Assembly (NCBI GenBank): GCA_021159845.1
Contig: JAGHDS010000241.1
Span: forward strand, 1-7,009
Direction of reading: 5' to 3'
DNA from: Anaerolineae bacterium
Lineage (GTDB): Bacteria > Chloroflexota > Anaerolineae > DUEN01
DNA: 7,009 bases
Shown: piece after piece, positions 1 through 7,009 of the stretch
Position numbering within the stretch: position 1 is the first letter of the stretch
How the letters are laid out: the number at the start of each line of letters is the position of its first letter
Notes under the pieces: generated by a model
Databases searched by the model: none
The model's input: the letters and a program-made list of their open reading frames with translations, nothing else
What the model was told of the DNA's origin: nothing
Translations under genes and position numbers: made by a program

Positions 1-2133
1 GAGGGAGGCCAGGATACTGACCTGACCACGGGGATGCTGCAGGAGATCGCTCAGGAATTCAAGCAGATCATCAAGGATGAAACCGGCCAGGATTTTCCCG
101 AGGATCCGTATGAGCAGTTGAAGATGGCCATCGCGGCCGTATTCAACTCCTGGAATGGCCGCCGGGCGCGCGATTACCGCCGCCTGAATCGGATTCCCGA
201 TGACCTGGGCACGGCGGTTAACATCGTGACGATGGTCTTCGGCAACATGGGCTGGGATTCCGCCACCGGTGTGGCCTTCACACGCAATCCGTCCACCGGC
301 GAGAAGAAGCTGTACGGTGAGTACCTCCCCAACGCCCAGGGCGAGGATGTGGTGGCCGGTATTCGCACTCCCAAGCCGATCGACGAACTGGCCAATGAAA
401 TGCCGGAGGCATATAAGGAGCTTAAAGAGATCGCTGACCGTCTGGAAAAGCACTATAAAGATATGCAGGACATGGAGTTCACCATTGAGCGCGGTAAGCT
501 CTACATGCTCCAGACCCGCACTGGAAAGCGCACCGGCGTTGCTGCGGTGAAGATCGCAGTGGATATGGTGAAGGAAGGGTTGATTGATAAGGCGACGGCT
601 GTAATGCGAGTCGACCCGGTCGCCCTGGATCAGCTACTGCACCCCATGATCGATCCCAATGCCAAAGTCCAGGTTATCGCCACTGGGCTTCCCGCCAGCC
701 CTGGCGCAGCTACCGGCAAGGTCGTCTTCGATCCGGATGAGGCCGAGAAGCTCGGCGGTACAGGGGAGAAAGTCGTCCTGGTGCGCGTTGAGACGGCACC
801 GGAGGATTTCCACGGCATGGCAGCAGCTCAAGGATTCCTCACCGCCCGGGGTGGTATGACCAGCCACGCAGCTGTGGTCGCCCGCGGCATGGGCAAGCCC
901 TGTGTGGCTGGCGCCGGTGACGTCCTGATCGACTACGAAAAAGAGCAGTTCATCGCCGGCGATGTCGTCGTCAAGAAGGGTGACTACCTCACCATCGACG
1001 GCTCGACCGGCCGCGTGATCTTGGGGCAGGCCCCAGTGGTGGAGCCCGAGCTGAGCGGCGACTTCGCCACGTTGATGGAATGGGCGGATGAGTTTCGCAC
1101 GATGGGCGTACGAGCCAACGCCGACATCCCGCGCGACGCCAAGGTGGCTCGTGATTTCGGTGCGGAAGGTATCGGCCTCTGCCGCACGGAGCACATGTTC
1201 TTTGAAGGTGACCGCATCGACGCCATGCGCGAGATGATCCTGGCGGACACGGTCGAGGAACGCCGCAAAGCGCTGGCCAAGATCCTCCCGTTGCAGCGCA
1301 GCGATTTCGCCGGCCTGTTCCGCGAGATGGATGGCTATCCCGTTATCATCCGCACGTTGGATCCGCCTCTACATGAGTTCCTGCCGAAAGAGGACGAGGA
1401 GATCCAGGAACTGGCTAAGAAGATCGGAGTGTCGCCGCAGAAGATCTACGATCGAATCGAGCAACTGCACGAGTTCAACCCGATGTTGGGCTTCCGCGGC
1501 TGCCGCCTGGGCATCACCTATCCCGAGATCACCGAAATGCAGGCCCGCGCCGTCTTCGAGGCTACCGTCGAGGTCAAGAAGGAAGGGATCAACGTCTTCC
1601 CCGAGGTCATGATCCCGCTCGTGAGTGACGTGAATGAGCTGAAGCTGCAGGAGGAGATCGTCCGCCGCGTGGCCAAGGAGGTCATGGAAGAGACCGGTGT
1701 AGAGTTCGAGTACAAGGTCGGTACCATGATCGAGCTACCGCGCGCCGCCATCCTGGCCGACGAGATCGCTCAGGTGGCCGAGTTCTTCTCCTTCGGCACC
1801 AACGATCTGACCCAGACCACCTTCGGTATGAGCCGCGATGACGCTGGTCGCTTCCTGCCGAAGTACGTAGAGCGGAAGATCCTCCCCGAGGACCCGTTCC
1901 AGGTCTTGGATCAGAAGGGCGTAGGCAAGCTGGTCAAGATGGGGACAGAGCTGGGTCGCCAGACCCGCGCCGACCTGGAAGTCGGCATCTGCGGTGAGCA
2001 CGGTGGCGAGCCTGAGTCGGTGAAGTTCTGCTACCGCGTCGGCCTTGACTACGTGTCCTGCTCGCCGTATCGGGTTCCGCTGGCCCGGCTGGCAGCAGCC
2101 CAGGCCGCGTTGGAGAAGCGCGACGAGAAGTAA
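1..2133 (+). CDS. ppdK: Pyruvate, phosphate dikinase (5'-partial)
   Basis: PPDK interconverts pyruvate + ATP + phosphate and PEP + AMP + pyrophosphate in the cytosol, through a phosphohistidine that swings between two active sites. The frame is open to the left edge. Counting from the Met at base 34, which is internal, the visible part has the end of the ATP-grasp domain with D146, E148 and Q160 (matching D321, E323 and Q335 of the Clostridium symbiosum enzyme as I recall its numbering). It then has the phosphohistidine domain with GGMTSH and catalytic H278 (bases 865-867), and the PEP/pyruvate barrel with R384, R440, R488, E567, N590, D591 and catalytic C653 in GICGEHGG (bases 1990-1992). 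The constant offset of 175-178 implies about 165 residues lie upstream of the window. All key residues are present, so it looks functional. The PPDK-type ATP-grasp spacing and the C-terminus ([17 protein letters not shown]) separate it from PEP synthase and PTS enzyme I. A strong terminator follows, so it is not co-transcribed with priA. Confidence 0.97.
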   Translation, partial: EGGQDTDLTTGMLQEIAQEFKQIIKDETGQDFPEDPYEQLKMAIAAVFNSWNGRRARDYRRLNRIPDDLGTAVNIVTMVFGNMGWDSATGVAFTRNPSTGEKKLYGEYLPNAQGEDVVAGIRTPKPIDELANEMPEAYKELKEIADRLEKHYKDMQDMEFTIERGKLYMLQTRTGKRTGVAAVKIAVDMVKEGLIDKATAVMRVDPVALDQLLHPMIDPNAKVQVIATGLPASPGAATGKVVFDPDEAEKLGGTGEKVVLVRVETAPEDFHGMAAAQGFLTARGGMTSHAAVVARGMGKPCVAGAGDVLIDYEKEQFIAGDVVVKKGDYLTIDGSTGRVILGQAPVVEPELSGDFATLMEWADEFRTMGVRANADIPRDAKVARDFGAEGIGLCRTEHMFFEGDRIDAMREMILADTVEERRKALAKILPLQRSDFAGLFREMDGYPVIIRTLDPPLHEFLPKEDEEIQELAKKIGVSPQKIYDRIEQLHEFNPMLGFRGCRLGITYPEITEMQARAVFEATVEVKKEGINVFPEVMIPLVSDVNELKLQEEIVRRVAKEVMEETGVEFEYKVGTMIELPRAAILADEIAQVAEFFSFGTNDLTQTTFGMSRDDAGRFLPKYVERKILPEDPFQVLDQKGVGKLVKMGTELGRQTRADLEVGICGEHGGEPESVKFCYRVGLDYVSCSPYRVPLARLAAAQAALEKRDEK

Positions 2134-2164
2134 CAAGGCGTCAGCTTGACCGCTGCGTTTCCAG

Positions 2165-2198
2165 GCGCCAGAGCCCGTGTGGCTCTGGCGCTTTTTTT
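2165..2198 (+). terminator. Intrinsic terminator of ppdK
   Basis: A perfect 11-bp GC-rich stem (2165-2175 GCGCCAGAGCC with 2181-2191 GGCTCTGGCGC) closes a 5-nt loop (CGTGT). Seven T residues follow directly (2192-2198). This is a textbook Rho-independent terminator, 31 bases after the ppdK stop codon, and it separates ppdK from the priA promoter. Confidence 0.95.
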
Positions 2199-2209
2199 CC
2201 CCTGGCGAT

Positions 2210-2245
2210 CGGACCGATGCAAGATCGTGTGGTATAATCCGCGCG
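2210..2245 (+). promoter_or_regulatory. Extended -10 promoter of priA
   Basis: TATAAT at 2233-2238 is a perfect sigma-70-type -10 box and is preceded by TGG (2230-2232), giving the extended -10 form TGnTATAAT. With 17-bp spacing the -35 position (2210-2215, CGGACC) matches consensus poorly, which is usual for extended -10 promoters. The predicted transcription start is near G2245. The promoter begins just after the ppdK terminator, as expected for an independent transcription unit. Confidence 0.8.
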
Positions 2246-2250
2246 GAGGG
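2245..2250 (+). promoter_or_regulatory. Ribosome binding site deciding the priA start
   Basis: GGAGGG lies 3 nt before ATG 2254, a short spacing. The frame is also open upstream to a TTG at 2146, but that longer reading would pass through the terminator and the promoter. The site therefore supports ATG 2254. The predicted transcript would begin at or next to this site, leaving a leader of about 9 nt. Confidence 0.65.
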
Positions 2251-2253
2251 ACT

Positions 2254-5247
2254 ATGTTCGCGGAGGTGGTCGTCCACACGGCTATGGAACAAGTGATCGG
2301 TGGACCTGGCACTGGCGTCTTCACATACGCCGTGCCAGAGTCCCTGCGCGATCGCCTGGAACCCGGTCACTTGGTCTGGATCCCCTTCGCCAGCTGGCGC
2401 CTCCAGGGCATCGTCATCGCGCTGACCGATCAGCCACCTCCGGTGCCCGCACGCCCCATCGAGGCGATTGCCCGTCCACATCCTGTCGTGACATCCCGAC
2501 AAATAGCCCTGGCACGCTGGGTCAGCCGCCATTATATGACCCCTCTCTGGGACTGTATCCGCCTGATGCTGCCCTCCGGCGTGGCCCGTCGCGTGGACAC
2601 GTTGATCGAGCTGGCAACGAAGCCCCCCTTTCCTAAGGATCTGACGCCAGAGCAGCGCGAGCTTCTCAGGAGGTTGCAGCGTCATTCGCTCACACGACGC
2701 CAGCTCCGACGGCAGGCGCCGAAACTGGCCCTCCGTTCCGTGCTCGACCCATTGGTGCGACGAGGGCTGATCGCCGTAGGCAAGGAGGTTGTGGAGCCAG
2801 AAGCACGCCCACGCACAGTCCGATACGTTCGACTGACGGCTGATGCATCCACAATCGAACGGACATTGCCCCGGCTAGGGCGCACCTCGCGCCAGGCGGA
2901 CGTATTGGAATGGCTATTCTCGACATCGGACCCAGTTCCCAGCTTGACCGCAGTGCGTACGGCCGTCGGATGTAGCGAGGGCGTGGTGCGCAGCCTGGCG
3001 GAACGCGGCTGGGTGGAAATCACCCCTCGTCGCCGGATACTCGTGGTCCCCGACCGCGAAGCCGCCCACGCGGCACTGGGAACGACCCTCGCCCGCGCGC
3101 CGGCCCAGGCAGCCGCCTTATCCGCCCTGCTGAACACACCATCTCCGGCAGAAGAGAGAGCGTTCTGTCGGGCCCATAGCGTCCGGTCCGGGGCGCTAGC
3201 CGCCCTGGAGAAACGCGGCCTGATCCGCCGGGAAATCGAGCCCTCCGGTGTGCTGTTGGCGCTGAACGCTTCACAAGTGGCCGAGGCGATCTCAGAACTA
3301 CGCGGCCTCAACCGGTACCGGCGCGTACTGGACGCATTACAAGCCGTCGGGGGCGGGGCGTGGGTAGGATACCTTTACGCGGAGACGGGGTGCAACCTGG
3401 CACTGCTCCGCGAGCTAGAGGCGGCCGGCTTGGTGGTATTGGAGGAAACCGAGGTGACGCGCGATCCCCTGGCCGGATGGGAGATCGTGCCCGATCATCC
3501 GCCCAAGTTGACGGCCGACCAGCAGGCCGCCTGGGAGGAGATCAGAGCTGGGCTGCAATCAGCCTGGCAGCGGTCGAGCGACGCCTCCGACAACAACACC
3601 GACGCATCCGCCCCCATCTATCTGCTGCACGGGGTCACGGGGTCCGGCAAGACCGAACTCTACCTGCGGGCTATCGCGGAGGCGCTGGAGCATGGCCTTC
3701 AGGCGATCGTGTTGGTGCCGGAGATCGCGCTGACCCCTCAAACCGTACAACGCTTTTCCGCCCGGTTCCCCAGCCGCGTGACCATCTGGCACAGCAACCT
3801 CTCCCGGGGAGAACGTTTCGATATGTGGCGGCGCATCCGCGAGGGAGGCGTGGATGTCGTCGTGGGATCACGCTCGGCGCTTTTTGTACCACTCCCCCGG
3901 CTGGGACTCATCGTAGTAGATGAGGAACATGAGCCCGCCTATAAGCAGGAACGGCGGCCCCGCTATCACGCCCGGGATGTCGCCATCGCCTTGGGACGCC
4001 TGTCCGGTGCGCCGGTGATCCTCGGAAGTGCCACTCCTTCGCTGGAGACGTACCACGCCGCACAGCGAGGGGAAATGCACCTGATCACGCTTCCCCGCCG
4101 CGTGTTAGCTCACCAAGCCACAGTCATCTCCTGGCAGAGACGACTGGGACAGGCGGCAGCACACTTCACCGGGCAAGAGGGCGAGGCCCAGTACGCGGAC
4201 CTGCCCCCCATCGAGGTAATCGACCTGCGCCAGGAACTAAGGGCTGGTAACCGGTCGATCTTCAGCCGCGCCTTGCAAGATGCCCTGGCACAAACGTTAG
4301 CACAGGGCCAGCAGGCACTCCTCTTCCTAAACCGGCGTGGCACAGCAACCTTCGTGATGTGTCGAGATTGCGGGCTGGTGCTGCGTTGCCCACGATGCGA
4401 CGTGCCGCTCACATATCACGAGGATCCCGTCGACGCGAGTGGATCACAGGGAAAGGGAGTCCTCGTTTGCCACCACTGCAACCGCCGGGTACCCATGCCT
4501 CAGGTCTGTCCCCAATGCGGCAGCCCGCGCATCCGATACTTTGGAGCGGGGACGCAAAAGGTGGTCAGCGAGGTAACTCGCCTCTTCCCGAACGCCCGTG
4601 TACTGCGCTGGGATCGGGACGCAGTGGGGCGACGCGGCGCCCATGAACGCATCCTGGCCCAGTTCGTTGAGCATGAGGCGGATATCTTGGTGGGTACCCA
4701 AATGGTGGCGAAGGGGCTGGACCTGCCCCTGGTGACTCTAGTGGGCGTAATCTCGGCCGATGTGAGCCTGTATCTGCCGGATTTTCGCGCCGCCGAGCGC
4801 ACGTTTCAGCTCCTGGCCCAGGTGGCCGGGCGAGCTGGCCGCAGCCCTTTAGGCGGCCGCGTCATCATACAGACGTACACGCCCGAGCATTACGCCATTC
4901 GCGCGGCCAGTCACCATGACTTCGACGAGTTCTACCAACAGGAAATGCAGTTCCGACGCGAGCAAGGATACCCGCCCTTCACCCGGCTGACACGCCTGAT
5001 CTACGAGGATAGCCGCGCGGAGCGCGCCCAGGCCGAGGCCACGCGCGTTGCCCAGGCACTACAGCGGCGCATCATACGGCGAGGCGACGCCCGGCTGATC
5101 GGTCCCGCTCCCTGTTTCTTCTCCCGACGACGTGGGCGCTATCGGTGGCACATCGTCTTGATCGCGAAGGATCCGGCGGACTGGATACGCGACCTTCCAC
5201 TCTCACCCGCCTGGCGCGTCGACGTCGACCCAATCGACCTGCTCTAG
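2254..5247 (+). CDS. priA: Primosomal protein N' (replication restart helicase PriA), enlarged
   Basis: PriA recognises stalled or collapsed forks, unwinds 3' to 5' and reloads the replicative helicase. The 997 aa begin with the fork-binding domain (about 1-105: VFTYAVPE, PGHLVWIPFASWRLQGIV). Four winged-helix-like segments follow (about 130-400). The helicase core has a Q-motif-like LTADQQ at 419, Walker A GVTGSGKT at 460-467, PEIALTPQT, DEEH at 556-559, LGSATPS at 590-596, GTQMVAKG near 814 and QVAGRAGR at 856-863. Eight zinc-binding cysteines are all present: C703, C706, C712, C715, C739, C742, C752 and C755. The C-terminal domain ends with GPAPC and RGRYRWHIVLI. E. coli PriA has 732 residues. 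The excess is mostly before the Walker A motif, with smaller inserts near 616-648 and between C715 and C739. ATG 2254 is chosen because of GGAGGG and because the N-terminus MFAEVVV fits the family. The stop codon overlaps the RBS of the next gene. Confidence 0.97.
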   Translation: MFAEVVVHTAMEQVIGGPGTGVFTYAVPESLRDRLEPGHLVWIPFASWRLQGIVIALTDQPPPVPARPIEAIARPHPVVTSRQIALARWVSRHYMTPLWDCIRLMLPSGVARRVDTLIELATKPPFPKDLTPEQRELLRRLQRHSLTRRQLRRQAPKLALRSVLDPLVRRGLIAVGKEVVEPEARPRTVRYVRLTADASTIERTLPRLGRTSRQADVLEWLFSTSDPVPSLTAVRTAVGCSEGVVRSLAERGWVEITPRRRILVVPDREAAHAALGTTLARAPAQAAALSALLNTPSPAEERAFCRAHSVRSGALAALEKRGLIRREIEPSGVLLALNASQVAEAISELRGLNRYRRVLDALQAVGGGAWVGYLYAETGCNLALLRELEAAGLVVLEETEVTRDPLAGWEIVPDHPPKLTADQQAAWEEIRAGLQSAWQRSSDASDNNTDASAPIYLLHGVTGSGKTELYLRAIAEALEHGLQAIVLVPEIALTPQTVQRFSARFPSRVTIWHSNLSRGERFDMWRRIREGGVDVVVGSRSALFVPLPRLGLIVVDEEHEPAYKQERRPRYHARDVAIALGRLSGAPVILGSATPSLETYHAAQRGEMHLITLPRRVLAHQATVISWQRRLGQAAAHFTGQEGEAQYADLPPIEVIDLRQELRAGNRSIFSRALQDALAQTLAQGQQALLFLNRRGTATFVMCRDCGLVLRCPRCDVPLTYHEDPVDASGSQGKGVLVCHHCNRRVPMPQVCPQCGSPRIRYFGAGTQKVVSEVTRLFPNARVLRWDRDAVGRRGAHERILAQFVEHEADILVGTQMVAKGLDLPLVTLVGVISADVSLYLPDFRAAERTFQLLAQVAGRAGRSPLGGRVIIQTYTPEHYAIRAASHHDFDEFYQQEMQFRREQGYPPFTRLTRLIYEDSRAERAQAEATRVAQALQRRIIRRGDARLIGPAPCFFSRRRGRYRWHIVLIAKDPADWIRDLPLSPAWRVDVDPIDLL

Positions 5248-5251
5248 GAGG
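5246..5251 (+). promoter_or_regulatory. Ribosome binding site overlapping the priA stop
   Basis: AGGAGG is a full consensus Shine-Dalgarno sequence, 6 nt before ATG 5258. Its first two bases belong to the priA stop codon TAG (5245-5247). This fixes the start of the downstream gene and indicates translation coupled to, or re-initiated after, priA. Confidence 0.9.
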
Positions 5252-5257
5252 ACATCA

Positions 5258-6466
5258 ATGGATATAGCGATCTGGACTTACCCCTGGGATTTGCTAGACG
5301 AGGGCATCGACTCGGCCCTGGACCGCATCGCAGAGACCGGAGTGGATGGCATCAGCCTGGCTGCTGCATACCACATGGCGCGCGTGCTATCCCCGCGCAA
5401 CCCGGTCCACTGCGTCCGCTTCTTGGAAGATGGCGTCCTGTACTTCCGACCGGAGATGAAGCGCTACACAGAAGCCTTCCCATTAAGGCCTCAGGCCTCC
5501 CAACTATGCCATGAGCGGGATGTGCTGGCGGACGTGGTCGAAGCGGCCGAGGAGCGCGGGCTGGCCGTACACGCGTGGGTAGTCCTGGCCCACAACAGCC
5601 GGCTGGGTAGCCAGTACCCGCGGCTGACGGTACAAAACGCGTTCGGCGACAGATATACCTATGCTCTGTGCCCAGCCCAACCAGCCGTGCGCGCCTACGC
5701 GGCGTCCCTGGTGGGCGATTTGGCTCAACGTTACCGGCTGACCAGCCTGGAGCTCGAATCGGCAGGATACATGGGGTTTGAGCACGAGTCCCACCACGAT
5801 AAGATTGGCGTCCGGCTGGATCGCTTGCACCAGACATGTCTCTCGCTCTGCTTCTGCCCAGCCTGTAGTGCGAACATCGCCGAGGCTGGCGGCGACCCCC
5901 AGGCATTAGCCGAAGCCATACGCGAGGAACTGATTGCTTACTTTGAGCAGGATGGCGGCGGGGACGTGAACGATGATCAGGAGATATGGGATCGCCTGGG
6001 CGAGATCCTGGGCGAAGCCGGCCGCGATGCGCTCTTCCAGGCACGTCAGAAAGCCACTTTGGACATACTCAAAGCCCTGCGAGAGGTTGCCGGGGAAGCG
6101 ACCAGGCTTACATTGATGGCCTCGGACTCGCTGTTGGCCACTGGAGCCGCGGTGGGCGTGCCGTTCGAGGAGGCAGCTCACTGGGTGGACACCCTTCTAC
6201 TATTGGACTACGCGGCGCCTACAGAGCAACTGGCCACCCGGATACGGCGCTGGAAGGAGGAACTGCCGGGGACGAAGCTGGGCGCTGGTATGGGAATGCA
6301 GTGGCCCGTAGCGCGAGAGTTGTCCCCTCTCGTCGAGCGTAGCAGGGCATTAGCAGCCGCGGGGCTTGATAAGCTACGTCTCTACAACTATGGACTCCTG
6401 ACGCAACCCCGGCTGAAGTGGGTCGCCGCGATCACGGAGGCCGCGCGTGGAGCCCGAAGCGGATAG
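5258..6466 (+). CDS. Uncharacterised probable TIM-barrel protein (glycoside-hydrolase-like)
   Basis: I do not recognise a named family. The 402-aa protein has no signal peptide or membrane segment, so it is probably cytosolic. Several features suggest a (beta/alpha)8 barrel: a start like MDIAIWTYPWDLLDEGID, a helix-then-strand repeat (LDRIAETGVDGISLA; EAAEERGLAVHAWVV; LAQRYRLTSLELE), and C-terminal strands (WVDTLLLLDY; KLGAGMGM; GLDKLRLYNYG). Candidate catalytic acids are E165 and E167 at the end of the strand LELE, followed by H177, H179 and H180. A cysteine cluster C194-x3-C198-x-C200-x2-C203 may bind metal or be structural. Similar CxC..C stretches occur, from memory, in glycosyl-hydrolase-like barrels of unknown activity. 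Sugar-phosphate isomerase-type barrels are an alternative. ATG 5258 is fixed by AGGAGG. It starts 10 bases after priA, so the two form an operon, but no functional link to replication restart is evident. The coding call is secure; the function is not. Confidence 0.85.
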   Translation: MDIAIWTYPWDLLDEGIDSALDRIAETGVDGISLAAAYHMARVLSPRNPVHCVRFLEDGVLYFRPEMKRYTEAFPLRPQASQLCHERDVLADVVEAAEERGLAVHAWVVLAHNSRLGSQYPRLTVQNAFGDRYTYALCPAQPAVRAYAASLVGDLAQRYRLTSLELESAGYMGFEHESHHDKIGVRLDRLHQTCLSLCFCPACSANIAEAGGDPQALAEAIREELIAYFEQDGGGDVNDDQEIWDRLGEILGEAGRDALFQARQKATLDILKALREVAGEATRLTLMASDSLLATGAAVGVPFEEAAHWVDTLLLLDYAAPTEQLATRIRRWKEELPGTKLGAGMGMQWPVARELSPLVERSRALAAAGLDKLRLYNYGLLTQPRLKWVAAITEAARGARSG

Positions 6467-6535
6467 CGGTCAGGCTCACAGATAATCCGCTTACGAAGCG
6501 CGACACTGGTTATGTCAGGGATAAAGATAACGAAT

Positions 6536-6571
6536 AGCTTGTTTAGGCTGAGGCGTGGTATAATGAGTGTG
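6536..6571 (+). promoter_or_regulatory. Extended -10 promoter of ftsH
   Basis: TATAAT at 6559-6564 is preceded by TGG (6556-6558), again the extended -10 form, with no convincing -35 at 16-18 bp spacing. The predicted start is near G6571, giving a leader of about 79 nt. It lies in the 183-base intergenic region 6467-6649, which is less GC-rich than the genes. I see no terminator with a T-tract for the upstream gene there, so read-through from the priA operon is possible. Confidence 0.72.
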
Positions 6572-6639
6572 CTAATGATAGCAAGGTATCTGTAAAGATG
6601 TGTCATGGCACGATGACGGAAGTCTGATCGGTTGTATTT

Positions 6640-6644
6640 GGAGG
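6640..6644 (+). promoter_or_regulatory. Ribosome binding site of ftsH
   Basis: GGAGG lies 5 nt before the GTG at 6650. In-frame TTG codons at 6632 and 6638 precede or overlap this site, so they are unlikely starts. The site favours GTG 6650, which gives the N-terminus MNSGWTKNGF. Confidence 0.75.
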
Positions 6645-6649
6645 CAGGG

Positions 6650-7009
6650 GTGAATTCTGGATGGACTAAGAACGGATTTGTATATCTGCTAATCCTGGTA
6701 GCAGCGGCCGCTCTCTTCTTCAGCATCTTTCCTCAGGGTGAGCGATCTCAAACCGTGGATATTACCACGGTGGCCGGGTGGGTGAAACGCGGTGAGGTCG
6801 AATCCATCCGGGTCCGAGGCAACGATTTGCTGATTAAGCATAAGGGCCAGACGGTCATGTCCCGCAAAGAAGACGGGGTAAGTTTAACGAAAACGTTACT
6901 GGCGCTGGGTGTCCCCCAGGAACGGCTACGGAACCTGGACTATCGCGTGGAGCCAACGGGGCAATGGGGAAACTGGCTGGCGTTGTTGGGCACACTGCTG
7001 CCGCTGATC
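6650..7009 (+). CDS. ftsH: ATP-dependent zinc metalloprotease FtsH (3'-partial, N-terminal 120 aa)
   Basis: FtsH is a hexameric membrane-anchored AAA+ protease that degrades unassembled membrane proteins and some regulators. Only the first 120 codons are in the window, in one open frame to the right edge. They show a short N-terminus, a first transmembrane helix (about residues 9-27, VYLLILVAAAALFFSIF), then the periplasmic/extracytoplasmic FtsH domain (VDITTVAGWVKRGEVESIRV, a K/R-rich strand, a SRKEDGVSLTKTLLALGV stretch, LDYRVEP). The last residues (WLALLGTLLPLI) begin the second transmembrane helix. The AAA+ and HExxH zinc-protease domains would lie beyond the edge, so the call rests on this N-terminal architecture and its similarity to Chloroflexota-type FtsH as I remember it. 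GTG is chosen as start because of the GGAGG 5 nt upstream. The gene has its own promoter at 6559-6564. Confidence 0.88.
   Translation, partial: MNSGWTKNGFVYLLILVAAAALFFSIFPQGERSQTVDITTVAGWVKRGEVESIRVRGNDLLIKHKGQTVMSRKEDGVSLTKTLLALGVPQERLRNLDYRVEPTGQWGNWLALLGTLLPLI

Noticed and set aside
634..1194. Minus-strand open frame of 186 codons opposite ppdK
   Set aside because: It lies opposite the most conserved part of PPDK and has no family resemblance. It is a shadow frame.
2146..2253. Upstream TTG start that would lengthen PriA by 36 residues
   Set aside because: The extension is encoded by the ppdK terminator and the priA promoter, has no RBS and does not resemble any PriA N-terminus.
2242..2266. 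Direct repeat CGCGGAGG (2242-2249 and 2259-2266) around the priA start
   Set aside because: The copies are 8 bp and 17 bases apart. The second falls in codons 2-5 with no suitably spaced in-frame start after it, so it is probably coincidental.
1735..2685. Open frame of 316 codons on the minus strand
   Set aside because: It crosses the end of ppdK, the terminator, the priA promoter and the priA start. Its translation shows no recognisable family and no plausible gene layout. It is a by-product of high GC content.
2682..3311. Open frame of 209 codons on the minus strand opposite priA
   Set aside because: The translation is rich in Arg and Ser without motifs, and lies entirely opposite the in-frame winged-helix region of priA, which reads sensibly.
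3360..3923. Second + strand frame of 187 codons inside priA
   Set aside because: It overlaps the Walker A and following motifs of priA in another frame and gives a Gly/Arg-rich translation. There is no frameshift in priA that would need it.
5352..6044. Minus-strand open frame of 230 codons opposite the unknown barrel gene
   Set aside because: The translation is a Pro/Arg/Gly-rich shadow. The + strand gene has a consensus RBS and a protein-like helix/strand pattern.
6488..6500. Hairpin CGCTT-ACG-AAGCG after the barrel gene as a terminator
   Set aside because: It has only a 5-bp stem, a 3-nt loop and no T-tract.
6543..6575. CIRCE-like operator (TTAG... and ...GAGTGTGCTAA) around the ftsH -10 box
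   Set aside because: The right arm has two extra bases compared with GAGTGCTAA, the left arm matches only at TTAG, and the total span is 33 rather than 27. I do not consider it an HrcA site.
6602..6617. Inverted repeat GTCAT/ATGAC in the ftsH leader as a regulatory structure
   Set aside because: A 5-bp stem in a leader of about 79 nt is expected by chance, and no riboswitch-like core is visible.

Overview
The window looks like an ordinary chromosomal stretch from a GC-rich bacterium, most likely a member of the Chloroflexota. That assignment rests on my recollection of how FtsH, PriA and PPDK look in this phylum. The FtsH N-terminus, the very long PriA and the PriA sequence after the helicase motifs all fit, but no search was run. 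All genes lie on the + strand. I see no mobile element, CRISPR array, tRNA, rRNA or prophage signal.

Layout: (1) 1-2133 is the 3' four fifths of a pyruvate, phosphate dikinase gene (ppdK), open at the left edge and ended by a strong intrinsic terminator at 2165-2198. (2) A short promoter region with a consensus extended -10 leads into priA (2254-5247), which encodes the replication-restart helicase. At 997 residues the protein is far longer than E. coli PriA (732). The extra length is mainly an array of four winged-helix-like segments before the helicase core. (3) A gene of unknown function (5258-6466, 402 aa, probable TIM-barrel enzyme) follows after 10 bases. Its ribosome binding site overlaps the priA stop codon, so the two are almost certainly one operon. 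(4) 6467-6649 is a less GC-rich intergenic region with a second extended -10 promoter. (5) The first 120 codons of ftsH (membrane AAA+ zinc protease) start at a GTG at 6650 and run off the right edge.

The genes do not form one pathway. They are three transcription units: central carbon metabolism (PPDK), replication restart plus an uncharacterised enzyme, and membrane protein quality control (FtsH). I found no convincing new biological system. The points most worth a second look are the unknown TIM-barrel gene coupled to priA, the enlarged PriA, and the predicted 9-nt leader of the priA transcript, in which the Shine-Dalgarno sequence would sit at the 5' end.
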